Assembly (NCBI GenBank): GCA_944375765.1
Contig: CALWAR010000085.1
Location: 1-41,551 of the forward strand
Length of the DNA stretch: 41,551 bases
From: an uncultured Mediterraneibacter sp.
GTDB lineage: Bacteria > Bacillota > Clostridia > Lachnospirales > Lachnospiraceae
Direction of reading: 5' to 3'
Each line of letters opens with the position of its first letter. Position 1 is the first letter of the stretch. This document shows positions 33,402 through 40,581 of this stretch, piece by piece. Both the position numbers and the translations under genes were made by a program. The notes below the pieces were generated by a model, which was given only the letters and a program-made list of their open reading frames with translations, was not told the origin of the DNA and did no database searches.

Positions 33402-33518
33402 GAAAAATTAAAGGATCTGTAATCTGATGTTAATCTGCGAAAGGATTGTTTGAGCCAAAGGCGAGTGATCCATTTTGCAGCTTTGCTTTTCATCAGATTA
33501 CAGATCCTTTAATTTTTC
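33402..33518. repeat. 28-bp perfect inverted repeat forming a 117-bp palindromic element
   Basis: Arms 33402-33429 and 33491-33518 are exact reverse complements over 28 bases. The 61 bases between them fold further: CTGCGAAA/TTTTGCAG, GGAT/ATCC and GCC-AAA-GGC. Read on the plus strand the right arm ends TTTAATTTTTC, so it can terminate trxB transcription. The stem is far longer than needed for a terminator and sits exactly at the change to AT-rich DNA. The rest of the 33284-33638 gap holds only the promoter at 33562. Confidence 0.8.
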
Positions 33519-33561
33519 AAATTCATATATTTAAGCATGGATTTGGTGCAATATTTGCTTA

Positions 33562-33590
33562 TTTCCACTGCCTTTACGTCGAACTATAAT
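33562..33590 (+). promoter_or_regulatory. Predicted sigma-A promoter of the island genes
   Basis: TTTCCA (33562-33567) and consensus TATAAT (33585-33590) with a 17-base spacer; leader about 42 bases ending in AAGGAGG. Confidence 0.6.
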
Positions 33591-33638
33591 ATAGAACCTA
33601 TCATTATAAATTCTCAACTAAACAAGGAGGAAAATTTT

Positions 33639-34463
33639 ATGAAAGAAACCAAAAAATTTAAAAATGCAGGTGTTATAGGGGCATGTTTCTTGTTTTTGCT
33701 TTTGATCTTTGTATTGCCGGCAAATGTGGAAGCAAAAAGTATTTATGCTGATGAAATCGAACCCAATGATACGCGTATGCAAGCCCAGGAAATTCAAGAA
33801 AATAAATCAACTCCCGAAGGCTTTTATAATACAGAATTGAGCGGTACATATCAAGTGAATGGAACAACCAGTTCTGTTGATGAAGACTGGTTTAAAGTTT
33901 ATCTGACAAAGGGAAAGAAATATTTTACTTGCGGAGAAAAGGCGTTTGAATACCGTATTGAAGATGTACAGGGAAATTTAATTACAAAGAAAGTTTACGA
34001 TACGACAGAACGGATATTTAGTTTTGAAATACCACAAAGTGATACATATTATGTTCAAATTAAGGGAACAAAAGTGGACCAAACAAAATACTTTTTCTAC
34101 GTAGGTGGTCCTGTGTGGGGGGTCGATTCTATTGAGATACCGTGTATTCCATCAGTGATAAATATGACAGGGGGAACCAAAACCGGTATTTTTGATGCAA
34201 CTAATTTAAACATACCAGACGATGCTGTTGTCTCTAATCTTGCTGTTTATAATCTGAGGACTACGTCTGTGAAAAGTATTGTCATTACAAATAGAAAGAC
34301 TGGTAATGATATAACTATGTTGCCATACATCTGGACAAAAGACGGCTTGGAAACCCAGCATTTGCCGGCTGCAACTATGTGGACAGCCGAGTTTGGATAT
34401 CATAAGACAACATCTTTTAATCCTGTCTTGAAAATGTATTATTTGTATCCTAAATATCAATAA
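33639..34463 (+). CDS. Secreted protein with a PPC-like domain
   Basis: A 274-residue exported protein. The N-terminus is MKETKKFK followed by a hydrophobic core (about residues 10-26) and a likely signal peptidase site after NVEA. The mature start DEIEPNDTRMQAQEI, then VDEDWFKVYLTKGKKYF and FSFEIPQSDTYYVQIKG, match the bacterial pre-peptidase C-terminal (PPC) beta-sandwich, in which E-x-E-P-N and D-x-D-W/Y are hallmarks. The remaining 120 residues are unrecognised and rich in Thr and Asn. No protease domain is present. The start has AAGGAGG eight bases upstream; a longer frame to 33537 would bury the signal peptide. The gene is clearly more AT-rich than trxB and the genes to its right, suggesting transfer. 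It pairs with the next gene, 14 bases away. Confidence 0.75.
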   Translation: MKETKKFKNAGVIGACFLFLLLIFVLPANVEAKSIYADEIEPNDTRMQAQEIQENKSTPEGFYNTELSGTYQVNGTTSSVDEDWFKVYLTKGKKYFTCGEKAFEYRIEDVQGNLITKKVYDTTERIFSFEIPQSDTYYVQIKGTKVDQTKYFFYVGGPVWGVDSIEIPCIPSVINMTGGTKTGIFDATNLNIPDDAVVSNLAVYNLRTTSVKSIVITNRKTGNDITMLPYIWTKDGLETQHLPAATMWTAEFGYHKTTSFNPVLKMYYLYPKYQ

Positions 34464-34477
34464 CTAGGAGGTGCAGT

Positions 34478-35311
34478 ATGAGTACGGACATTAGAATGGC
34501 CAGCAGGATTGCCAATTATCAAAAGATGAGATCTTATTTGGAGCCTCTTTATTCAGAAAGTAGAGATACTAAGTCGGTGAGACAGGACAGAGACAGTCTG
34601 GTGCTTACTAAAAACCTGTTTAAAAAGCAGTCTGGAATGATCTCAGAGGAATTTCTGGACATTATTAATTTTGATTTTACGTCTGTAAGGCAATATCCTG
34701 ACCAGGGAATATTTGTAATAGGCAGAACTATCTTTTCAAGCGGACAGATTCCTGACGTGTCACCGGACAGGTTCAATGAAGTAAAAGCCGTGAACAATGT
34801 CCTGACTTTCAAGAGCGGGGAATATTATAAATTTACCGATTCATATGGGAAAGTGTACAAAATGGCATGTGTCACCAATTCCATGGCGCCTGTTTACTCA
34901 GACTCTCTGAAAGGAAAGGTCGATTCGGAAAGTGGAAGATGCGGATGGTTTTGGGATATTATGGCTGAAAACGCTACATTTATCGGATTGTATTTTTCGG
35001 ATGAGGAACAAAAAGAATACTTAAATGCTGCAGGCATTACAGAGGGATTTTTTACAGTCATAGTAGGGAACACTGCTCAGGAATATTTCTATTCAAATGG
35101 GAATTCCGGCATTGCCGTACTCAAAGGGATCTATGACACCCAATACAATGCTATCAAAAACGAAGGAAGAATCTTCGATTATTGTGAGCCAGGTACTGTG
35201 ATCAAAGTTGATGGGGAAGAATATGTGCTGAACGAAGACCATACCCTTGATATCCCATATGGGGCCGATATTTTTAAGATTGAATATCCGCCGAGCAATT
35301 ATACGATATAA
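34478..35311 (+). CDS. Hypothetical protein of the AT-rich island
   Basis: A 277-residue protein beginning MSTDIRMASRIANYQKMRSY. It has no signal peptide, no membrane helix and no family I recognise. The first 55 residues look helical and charged. The rest is mixed beta with aromatic-rich segments (SGEYYKFTDSYGKVYKMACV, CGWFWDIMAENATFIGLYFS) and ends in an apparently beta-rich part (GTVIKVDGEEYVLNEDHTLD). Its 5' end is 14 bases after the PPC protein gene, with TAGGAGG eight bases before the ATG, so the two form an operon. The secreted partner and non-secreted second gene could be an effector with a cytoplasmic helper, but this is speculation. It is followed by the large palindrome at 35410. 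Confidence 0.65.
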   Translation: MSTDIRMASRIANYQKMRSYLEPLYSESRDTKSVRQDRDSLVLTKNLFKKQSGMISEEFLDIINFDFTSVRQYPDQGIFVIGRTIFSSGQIPDVSPDRFNEVKAVNNVLTFKSGEYYKFTDSYGKVYKMACVTNSMAPVYSDSLKGKVDSESGRCGWFWDIMAENATFIGLYFSDEEQKEYLNAAGITEGFFTVIVGNTAQEYFYSNGNSGIAVLKGIYDTQYNAIKNEGRIFDYCEPGTVIKVDGEEYVLNEDHTLDIPYGADIFKIEYPPSNYTI

Positions 35312-35409
35312 ATTCTGTAATCGTCAGTCACTCCGGTAATTCCGGAATTGAAAGGAATACGGTTGGTTAAGCGTAAAAAACGATCGTATACAGCCGATAT
35401 GATGCACCT

Positions 35410-35622
35410 TTCGGACAGTCGGGATTGTAATGCGGCCGGTGACTGTGGAAAAAGGTTAGATAAACTTTACCCCTGCAATATAGCGTTGATCAGCCGGATG
35501 GATTTGTCTGAGCATTGCGAGTTGTCCGTCCGGCTGATCGCTTTTAGCTATATTGCAGGGGTATTAGTTTTTCTTCCTTTTGTAACCGGAGCCGGAAGCA
35601 TTACAATCCCGACTGCTCCGAA
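35410..35622. repeat. About 213-bp imperfect palindrome (giant hairpin)
   Basis: Nested inverted blocks pair in order. TTCGGA/TCCGAA are the outer ends. AGTCGGGATTGTAATGC (35417-35433) pairs with its exact inverse (35598-35614), ACCCCTGCAATATAGC (35469-35484) with its exact inverse (35547-35562), and GATCAGCCGGATGGA (35488-35502) with 35525-35539 (one G-U). The spacers are AT-rich, similar in length and unpaired. Weaker complementarity continues outwards to about 35400 and 35634. It fills most of the 387-base gap between the island's second gene and the convergent minus-strand gene. No coding signal is seen inside. Confidence 0.8.
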
Positions 35623-35698
35623 TATATGCGTCATTCCACTGTATTCGCCTGGTTTTCGGACGATTTATCTGAGGAAAGTCTCCCCCACAAACACGAAT

Positions 35699-36199
35699 TT
35701 AATCCTGATACATCTTCATTCCCATCCACTGTTTCATGTGATCGACCATCTTTGCATCGGGCTCGATATAGATGCACACATTTTTCTGATCCATGGGGAT
35801 CATGATGGCGTATGGTCTGCCGGACGGATTGCCGGAACTGTAGTCATAGACTTTGTCGGGCCTGTAGGAGTTGAGGCGGGGCGATCCTTTCGGCGCGATG
35901 ATCTCAGCAGCCTGTATATCCAGCGCTCTCAGCCGTTTGCGCTTTGCCTTGTTATAGATCGCATCGATCTGGAGGTCGTGGTTCAGGATGATATATTCGT
36001 ACTCCACATTGAGTTTTGGGAATATGAAATAATATGCGACGATTGCCAGGATAACTGCGATCATAAATGACAGAAAGCCGATAAAAGGCATACCCAGCAC
36101 TGCGACTGCGGCGATCAGGATGACGATGAGTATCCTGAGAGGCAGATCGTAAGGTTTCGGCCTGCGGGAGATAAGCTGTTCATATAATGCATCGTTCAT
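35699..36199 (-). CDS. Small membrane protein, DUF6106-like
   Basis: A 166-residue protein with a short basic N-terminus (MNDALYEQLISRRPKP), two closely spaced transmembrane helices (about residues 20-38 and 42-60), and a soluble C-terminal domain with LNVEYEYIILNHDLQIDAIY and ...GSPRLNSYRPDKVYDYSSGN. I believe it belongs to a Lachnospiraceae family of unknown function (DUF6106), from memory of its N-terminal pattern, not a search. The start has AAAGGAA about 13 bases upstream. It begins three bases after the cdaR-like gene stop, hence one operon. Function unknown. Confidence 0.7.
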   Translation of the reverse strand: MNDALYEQLISRRPKPYDLPLRILIVILIAAVAVLGMPFIGFLSFMIAVILAIVAYYFIFPKLNVEYEYIILNHDLQIDAIYNKAKRKRLRALDIQAAEIIAPKGSPRLNSYRPDKVYDYSSGNPSGRPYAIMIPMDQKNVCIYIEPDAKMVDHMKQWMGMKMYQD

Positions 36200-36202
36200 A
36201 GT

Positions 36203-37111
36203 CTAAGGATTCCTTTCTGTTTGTAAATAGTTCAGCACCATAATCGCGATCTTGAACGTCATGGCGTCCTCGAAAAGACGGATATCCAGCCCGGTTCTCT
36301 TTTCAATCTGCTCCAGACGGTAGATCAGAGTGTTGCGGTGCATATGGAGCTGCCTTGACGTCTCTGCGATATTGAGATTATTCTGAAAAAAGCGGCTGAC
36401 CGTCCCAAGCGTATCCTCATCGAACGAGTCCGGTATGTCGGGGCCGAATATCTCTTTCAGAAAGTTCTCGCACAGTGAGACCGGAAGCTGATAGATCAGG
36501 CGTCCGATTCCAAGTTCATTGTACGGAAAGACAGTCTGGTCTGAATAAAAGAGCTTACCGACTTTGAGGGCAAGGCCTGTTTCCCGGAAAGCCTCCGGCA
36601 GATCCGTGAGACTGTCGATGACGAAACTGTATGCCGCCTGTACCCGGGTGAGCGCCTCGGTATTCAGCGTATCCACAATCGTCCTTGCAATACGCCTGCT
36701 GTCCCCGGATGTTTCTCCCGGGCGGAGAGGACGCAAAACGGCGGTCATATTGTCCGATATGGGGACGAGATAAGTCTTCGTCTGTGCCGGGAAAAGATTT
36801 TTGAGTATTTCGTCCACGGCTTCGTCCATATTTCTGGATTCGAGAAGATACAGGACGCGCGGATCGCCGGCGCTGATATGGAGACGGGCCGCGCGCTCAT
36901 GGATATCATAGGCGGGGATGCCGCCTGTCATGAGTCCGTGGAGAAAATCCGTCTTGTTATATTTCTCCTTGTAGGCAGCGCACAGACAACGGATCTGAGT
37001 GAGAGTGCTCTCAATATCTTCTTTGCCGGCGCCGTCCGCCACTTCGAGCGCAACGCCTGTGATTCGCTTCAATTCCGAGAGTGCTTTTGTCAGTTCCTGT
37101 GAGTGCTCCAT
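36203..37111 (-). CDS. CdaR/PucR-family transcriptional regulator
   Basis: A 302-residue regulator. The middle part (about residues 70-200) resembles the GGDEF-like/CdaR domain, and the C-terminus is the PucR-type helix-turn-helix: FFQNNLNIAETSRQLHMHRN, then TLIYRLEQIEKRTGLDIR and LFEDAMTFKIAIMVL. Such regulators respond to metabolites such as sugar diacids. The ATG at 37111 gives MEHSQELTKALSEL, a helical N-terminus, with GGAG and GAAAG upstream; the longer frame to 37177 runs into the ugpC terminator and is rejected. It stands immediately downstream of the msmX/ugpC-type ATPase gene, which suggests control of carbohydrate uptake; the effector is unknown. Confidence 0.87.
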   Translation of the reverse strand: MEHSQELTKALSELKRITGVALEVADGAGKEDIESTLTQIRCLCAAYKEKYNKTDFLHGLMTGGIPAYDIHERAARLHISAGDPRVLYLLESRNMDEAVDEILKNLFPAQTKTYLVPISDNMTAVLRPLRPGETSGDSRRIARTIVDTLNTEALTRVQAAYSFVIDSLTDLPEAFRETGLALKVGKLFYSDQTVFPYNELGIGRLIYQLPVSLCENFLKEIFGPDIPDSFDEDTLGTVSRFFQNNLNIAETSRQLHMHRNTLIYRLEQIEKRTGLDIRLFEDAMTFKIAIMVLNYLQTERNP

Positions 37112-37137
37112 TGTTCTTTCTTCTCCGTGCCTGCCAG

Positions 37138-37171
37138 AATAAAAGGCTGCACTCGTTATCCAAGTGCAGCC
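37138..37171 (-). terminator. Intrinsic terminator after the msmX/ugpC-type gene
   Basis: On the minus strand GGCTGCACT-TGGATAACG-AGTGCAGCC is a perfect 9-bp stem followed by TTTTATT. It lies 100 bases after the ATPase stop and 27 bases before the cdaR-like start, so it separates or attenuates the two genes. No separate promoter for cdaR was recognised, so leakage through this terminator may be the source of cdaR transcript. Confidence 0.85.
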
Positions 37172-37271
37172 CCTCATATTATGATAGATAAGCGGTAAGC
37201 TTGCCGGTCGGGCTGACCAGCGGTGAATAGCATCTTTGCTGCCGCTCAGCTGCTATCCCAATTTTAAAGCA

Positions 37272-38384
37272 TTAGTTTGTAATCGTCAACTCTGTCTCTT
37301 TGTCAAATACGTGGATCTTCTCCATGTCGAGTGCGAATACAGCTTTGTCGCCTGTTCTAAGAGTAGTACGCGGATTTACACGCGCCGTCATCTGTGTCCC
37401 CTCTACGTCGAAGTACAGGAATACCTCGGCTCCGAGCAGCTCGTAAACTTTGATCGTAGATGTGATCACGCTGTCCGGTGAGTTGCTGATGAACGCCTCT
37501 GAATCATGTACATCCTCAGGACGGATGCCGAGTACGACTGTTTTCCCGTCGTATCCGCCGTCGATGAGCGCTTTTTTCTTGGAAGCCGGTACTTTCAGTT
37601 CGTGCTCGCCGACTTTCAGCGTAACGTCTTCGCCTTTTATCTTGCATACAGCGTCCATAAAGTTCATCTGCGGGGATCCGATGAATCCTGCAACGAACAG
37701 GTTACAGGGTGTATTGTAAAGATTCTGAGGTGTATCTACCTGCTGAACGACACCGTCTTTCATAACGACGATCCTTGTTCCAAGTGTCATAGCCTCTGTC
37801 TGGTCGTGCGTTACGTAGATGATCGTAGCGCCAAGGTTCTCATGAAGCTTGGAGATCTCGATACGCATCTGGACTCTCAGCTTGGCGTCCAGGTTGGAGA
37901 GAGGCTCGTCCATGAGGAATACCTTGGGATTACGTACGATCGCACGTCCCATAGCGACACGCTGTCTCTGACCGCCGGAAAGAGCTTTCGGCTTGCGGTC
38001 GAGCAGTTTCTCAAGATCAAGGATCCTGGCCGCCTCGCGGACTTTCTTGTCGATCTCGTCTTTCGGAACTTTACGAAGTTTCAGACCGAACGCCATGTTG
38101 TCATATACCGTCATGTGCGGATACAGAGCGTAGTTCTGGAATACCATCGCGATATCACGGTCTTTCGGCTCTACATCGTTCATAACCTTTCCGTCGATCT
38201 TCAGCGTACCGCCGGAGATATCCTCCAGACCTGCGATCATACGGAGCGTTGTAGATTTACCACATCCGGAAGGTCCTACGAAGATGATAAATTCTTTGTC
38301 TTCGATCTCAAGATTGAAGTCCTTAACTGCGTGGAATCCGTTCGGGTAGATTTTCTGAATGCCCTCAAGTGATAAGCTTGCCAT
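37272..38384 (-). CDS. Multiple-sugar ABC transporter ATPase (MsmX/UgpC family)
   Basis: A 370-residue ATPase of carbohydrate importers. Walker A is FVGPSGCGKSTTLRMIAGLE, followed by the Q-loop in MVFQNYALYPHMTV, signature LSGGQRQRVAMGRA, Walker B VFLMDEPLSNLDAKLR and switch His in YVTHDQTEAMTLG. The C-terminal regulatory TOBE/OB region (about residues 240-370) includes GIRPEDVHD and GAEVFLYF. No permease or solute-binding gene is adjacent. In Firmicutes the MsmX/UgpC ATPase is often a single shared subunit serving several sugar permeases, which fits this lone position. It has its own promoter at 38432-38460 and a good AAGGAGG. Confidence 0.93.
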   Translation of the reverse strand: MASLSLEGIQKIYPNGFHAVKDFNLEIEDKEFIIFVGPSGCGKSTTLRMIAGLEDISGGTLKIDGKVMNDVEPKDRDIAMVFQNYALYPHMTVYDNMAFGLKLRKVPKDEIDKKVREAARILDLEKLLDRKPKALSGGQRQRVAMGRAIVRNPKVFLMDEPLSNLDAKLRVQMRIEISKLHENLGATIIYVTHDQTEAMTLGTRIVVMKDGVVQQVDTPQNLYNTPCNLFVAGFIGSPQMNFMDAVCKIKGEDVTLKVGEHELKVPASKKKALIDGGYDGKTVVLGIRPEDVHDSEAFISNSPDSVITSTIKVYELLGAEVFLYFDVEGTQMTARVNPRTTLRTGDKAVFALDMEKIHVFDKETELTITN

Positions 38385-38431
38385 TTTATGTAGCCTCCTT
38401 AAAAATGATTGTTCTCATTGGATCTGAAATT

Positions 38432-38460
38432 AGTATAATCCCGAGGCCGGGATCGGACAA
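38432..38460 (-). promoter_or_regulatory. Promoter of the msmX/ugpC-type gene with a palindrome in the spacer
   Basis: Minus strand TTGTCC (38460-38455) and TATACT (38437-38432), 17-base spacer. The spacer contains ATCCCG-GCCT-CGGGAT (38453-38438), a perfect 6-bp inverted repeat exactly between -35 and -10, a position typical of a repressor operator. The downstream leader is about 40 bases. Confidence 0.65.
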
Positions 38461-38516
38461 TGTCACGAGTGACTAAAAAAAAGAAAAAATAATGTACATT
38501 TCGACCATATTGCTTC

Positions 38517-38547
38517 TTGTACACCGACGATGCATATGTGATATAAT
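38517..38547 (+). promoter_or_regulatory. Extended -10 promoter of the papain-like hypothetical gene
   Basis: TGATATAAT gives TATAAT at 38542-38547 with an upstream TG. TTGTAC at 38517-38522 is a possible -35 with a longer-than-usual 19-base spacer. It is divergent from the msmX/ugpC-type promoter, about 60 bases away. Confidence 0.5.
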
Positions 38548-38591
38548 GGCAGTGCTGCGGCACAAAAGAAAGAAAGGCGTGTGATCTGAAA

Positions 38592-39200
38592 TTGAAGAAG
38601 ATACTGGAATATTTTACGGTAGACGGAGCTGTCGGCGGCAGCCAGGAGTGGTTCAGGAATGTCGTTATGTATATTGGCGGATGCGCGGCGGCAACGGCAT
38701 GCGACTGCTGCATTTATCTTGCTCTGCGCATGGGGATGGTTCATCTCTATCCGCATGATATACAGGCGCTCAGCAGAAGAGACTATGTGGACTTCTCGAT
38801 GAAGATGAAGCCGTACCTGAAGCCCAGGGTAAATGGAGTGAACAGGCTGTATATGTTCACTGACGGATTCGGCGCTTATCTGCGGGATGCAGGGGAGAGC
38901 AACATCCGAATGGAAGAACTGCCGGGACAAGAACCCTGTGAGCAGGCGGCAGCTTTTATCCGAAGACATATCGACGACGGATATCCCGTGCCTTATCTGA
39001 TGCTCAGGCACAAAAAGTCGTATTACAAAGACTTTATATGGCACTGGTTCCTCTGCTACGGATACGAGGAAAGGACAGACGGTATGTGGATTACGGTCGC
39101 GACTTACGGACGTTCGTACACATTTTCGCTCCGGGATATGTGGGATACGGGGTACGCTGAAAAAGGAGGGCTCATCGGATTTCATAATACCGGAGATTGA
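38592..39200 (+). CDS. Hypothetical protein, possibly papain-like (C39-type) cysteine peptidase fold
   Basis: A 202-residue soluble protein starting at TTG 38592 (MKKILEYFTVDGAVGGSQEW). The N-terminal GGCAAATACDCCIYLALRMG resembles the Cys-containing helix of C39-like peptidases. A His in FIWHWFLCYGYEE and the following ITVATYGRSYTFSLRDMWD could supply the His and Asp/Asn of a papain-type triad. This is pattern inference, not a confirmed family assignment. There are no signal peptide or membrane segments, so it is probably cytoplasmic. AAAGG precedes the TTG but at a loose distance of about 13 bases, and no better start exists. It is monocistronic upstream of the cyclophilin gene. Confidence 0.65.
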   Translation: MKKILEYFTVDGAVGGSQEWFRNVVMYIGGCAAATACDCCIYLALRMGMVHLYPHDIQALSRRDYVDFSMKMKPYLKPRVNGVNRLYMFTDGFGAYLRDAGESNIRMEELPGQEPCEQAAAFIRRHIDDGYPVPYLMLRHKKSYYKDFIWHWFLCYGYEERTDGMWITVATYGRSYTFSLRDMWDTGYAEKGGLIGFHNTGD

Positions 39201-39267
39201 CGGAGCGAAAAAGAGCGGGTACAATATAGAGGCTGCATTTATGCAGAGAAAGAGAGGAAAAATCATT

Positions 39268-39786
39268 ATGACACATCCGATTATAACATTTGAGATGGAA
39301 AACGGCGATATCATGAAAGCGGAACTCTATCCCGAGATCGCGCCGAACACTGTGAGAAATTTTATTTCACTGGTCAATAAAGGCTTCTATGACGGGCTGA
39401 TCTTTCACCGTGTCATCCGCGGTTTTATGATCCAGGGCGGCTGTCCTGACGGGACCGGAATGGGCGGCCCGGGATATTCGATCAAAGGAGAATTCTCTCA
39501 GAACGGGTTTGAGAACGATCTGGCGCACGATCCGGGCGTACTCTCTATGGCCCGCGCGATGGATCCGGACTCCGCAGGAAGCCAGTTCTTTATCATGCAT
39601 GAGAAGTCCCCGCATCTTGACGGCGCATACGCTGCGTTTGGCAAGATAACAGAGGGGATGGACGCAGTCAACAGGATCGCGGAGACGGCCACTGATTACA
39701 GCGACCGTCCGCTTGAACCGCAGAAGATAAAGAAAGTTACGGCAGAACTCTTCGGAGAGGATTACGGCGAGCCGGAGGCTGTGTGA
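39268..39786 (+). CDS. Cyclophilin-type peptidyl-prolyl cis-trans isomerase
   Basis: A 172-residue cytoplasmic cyclophilin (no signal peptide) that speeds proline isomerisation during protein folding. Family motifs are IAPNTVRNFISLVNKGFYDG, LIFHRVIRGFMIQGGCPDG, the active-site Arg/Phe/Gln within FHRVI...FMIQGG, GVLSMARAMDPDSAGSQFFI and AYAAFGKITEGMDAVNRIA. A Trp usually present in eukaryotic cyclosporin sites is absent, as in most bacterial forms. The start is ATG 39268 (MTHPIITFEMENG) with GAGAGGAA upstream; a longer frame begins at 39241. Its last 50 bases overlap the end of the convergent acetyltransferase gene. Confidence 0.93.
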   Translation: MTHPIITFEMENGDIMKAELYPEIAPNTVRNFISLVNKGFYDGLIFHRVIRGFMIQGGCPDGTGMGGPGYSIKGEFSQNGFENDLAHDPGVLSMARAMDPDSAGSQFFIMHEKSPHLDGAYAAFGKITEGMDAVNRIAETATDYSDRPLEPQKIKKVTAELFGEDYGEPEAV

Positions 39787-40336
39787 GAGAACATGCCGGT
39801 CTGAGGTACTGCCGGATAACATACTCCATGATATAGTCGTCCATGATAAAGCCTCCGCCGATATCGGCCTCCTGTGCGCCGACAGTCTCAAATCCCAGAT
39901 GGCGGTATACGCCGAGGCTGTTGTCATTGTGCTTGTTGCAGGTAAGCCAGATGGCGGAATACCCGCGCTCCCAGCAGAGCGATCTCAGAAAATCGAATGT
40001 CTGTGTCGCCAGATGGCGGCCCCGACATTCTTTCTTTATATAGAGCTTGCTCAGGAAAAGACGTCCGTCCTCCTCTGGATGTATGCCTGTGTATCCGCAG
40101 AACATATCTTTGTCGAATAGCTGGTAATATTCGTATCCCCCGGCAGTCTGCTCTTTGAGAGCGGGATAGGACTGGAATTTCTCCACCATGTAATCGACCT
40201 GTTTTTTTCCGATGATGGGGGTGAAATGCTCGTTCCAGATGATCTCTGCCAGCTCTGCGACCTGACGGATCTGCCCGTCCAGGAGAGCTCTTTTTACGTG
40301 GAATTCTGTTCCGTGTTTTATGTTTGTATCAGTCAT
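39737..40336 (-). CDS. GNAT-family N-acetyltransferase
   Basis: A 199-residue acetyltransferase. The acetyl-CoA binding motif A is SKLYIKKECRGRHLATQTFD with the R/Q-x-x-G-x-G/A loop seen as RGRHLA; motif B follows in WLTCNKHNDNSLGVYRHLGF. The substrate is unknown; possibly a polyamine, amino acid or aminoglycoside-like amine, which the sequence does not decide. The normal domain ends near MDDYIMEYVI; the last 25 residues (Arg/Pro-rich) are encoded on the strand opposite the end of the cyclophilin gene and look like a read-through tail. No terminator was found between the two convergent genes. Confidence 0.85.
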   Translation of the reverse strand: MTDTNIKHGTEFHVKRALLDGQIRQVAELAEIIWNEHFTPIIGKKQVDYMVEKFQSYPALKEQTAGGYEYYQLFDKDMFCGYTGIHPEEDGRLFLSKLYIKKECRGRHLATQTFDFLRSLCWERGYSAIWLTCNKHNDNSLGVYRHLGFETVGAQEADIGGGFIMDDYIMEYVIRQYLRPACSLTQPPARRNPLRRVLP

Positions 40337-40463
40337 GGCTTTTCAAAGACTCCTTTCACTTGACGGCGGCGCGGGTGTTCCACACAGCAGCGCCAGATTA
40401 AGCATAGCACTGTTTCCGGCTAATGTATACATTAATAAATTTTTTATATTTTTAACAGAATTA

Positions 40464-40490
40464 TTAGCACTCACCGTAAAAGAGTGCTGA
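40464..40490 (+). promoter_or_regulatory. CIRCE operator (HrcA binding site)
   Basis: TTAGCACTC (40464-40472), nine bases, GAGTGCTGA (40482-40490). This matches the CIRCE consensus TTAGCACTC-N9-GAGTGCTAA with one mismatch. It lies just upstream of the -35 of the htpG promoter, so the heat-shock repressor HrcA probably controls htpG. Confidence 0.9.
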
Positions 40491-40497
40491 TTTTCTA

Positions 40498-40526
40498 TTG
40501 ACTTTTAAAATCCTGTGTACTAGAAT
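40498..40526 (+). promoter_or_regulatory. Predicted sigma-A promoter of htpG
   Basis: TTGACT (40498-40503) and TAGAAT (40521-40526) with a 17-base spacer, a good match. The leader is about 50 bases and ends in AAGGAG. CIRCE ends eight bases upstream of the -35. Confidence 0.7.
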
Positions 40527-40581
40527 GTCTTTTGGATGATGAGATAGAAAAAATATTCATATATAAGGAGTGTGCAGAGCA

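Noticed and set aside
35348..36070. 240-codon plus-strand frame across the giant palindrome and the DUF6106-like gene
   Set aside because: Its first third reads through the palindrome and the rest is antisense to a real gene; no ribosome binding site fits.
37506..38372. 288-codon plus-strand frame opposite the msmX/ugpC-type gene
   Set aside because: Antisense shadow of a strongly conserved ATPase gene.
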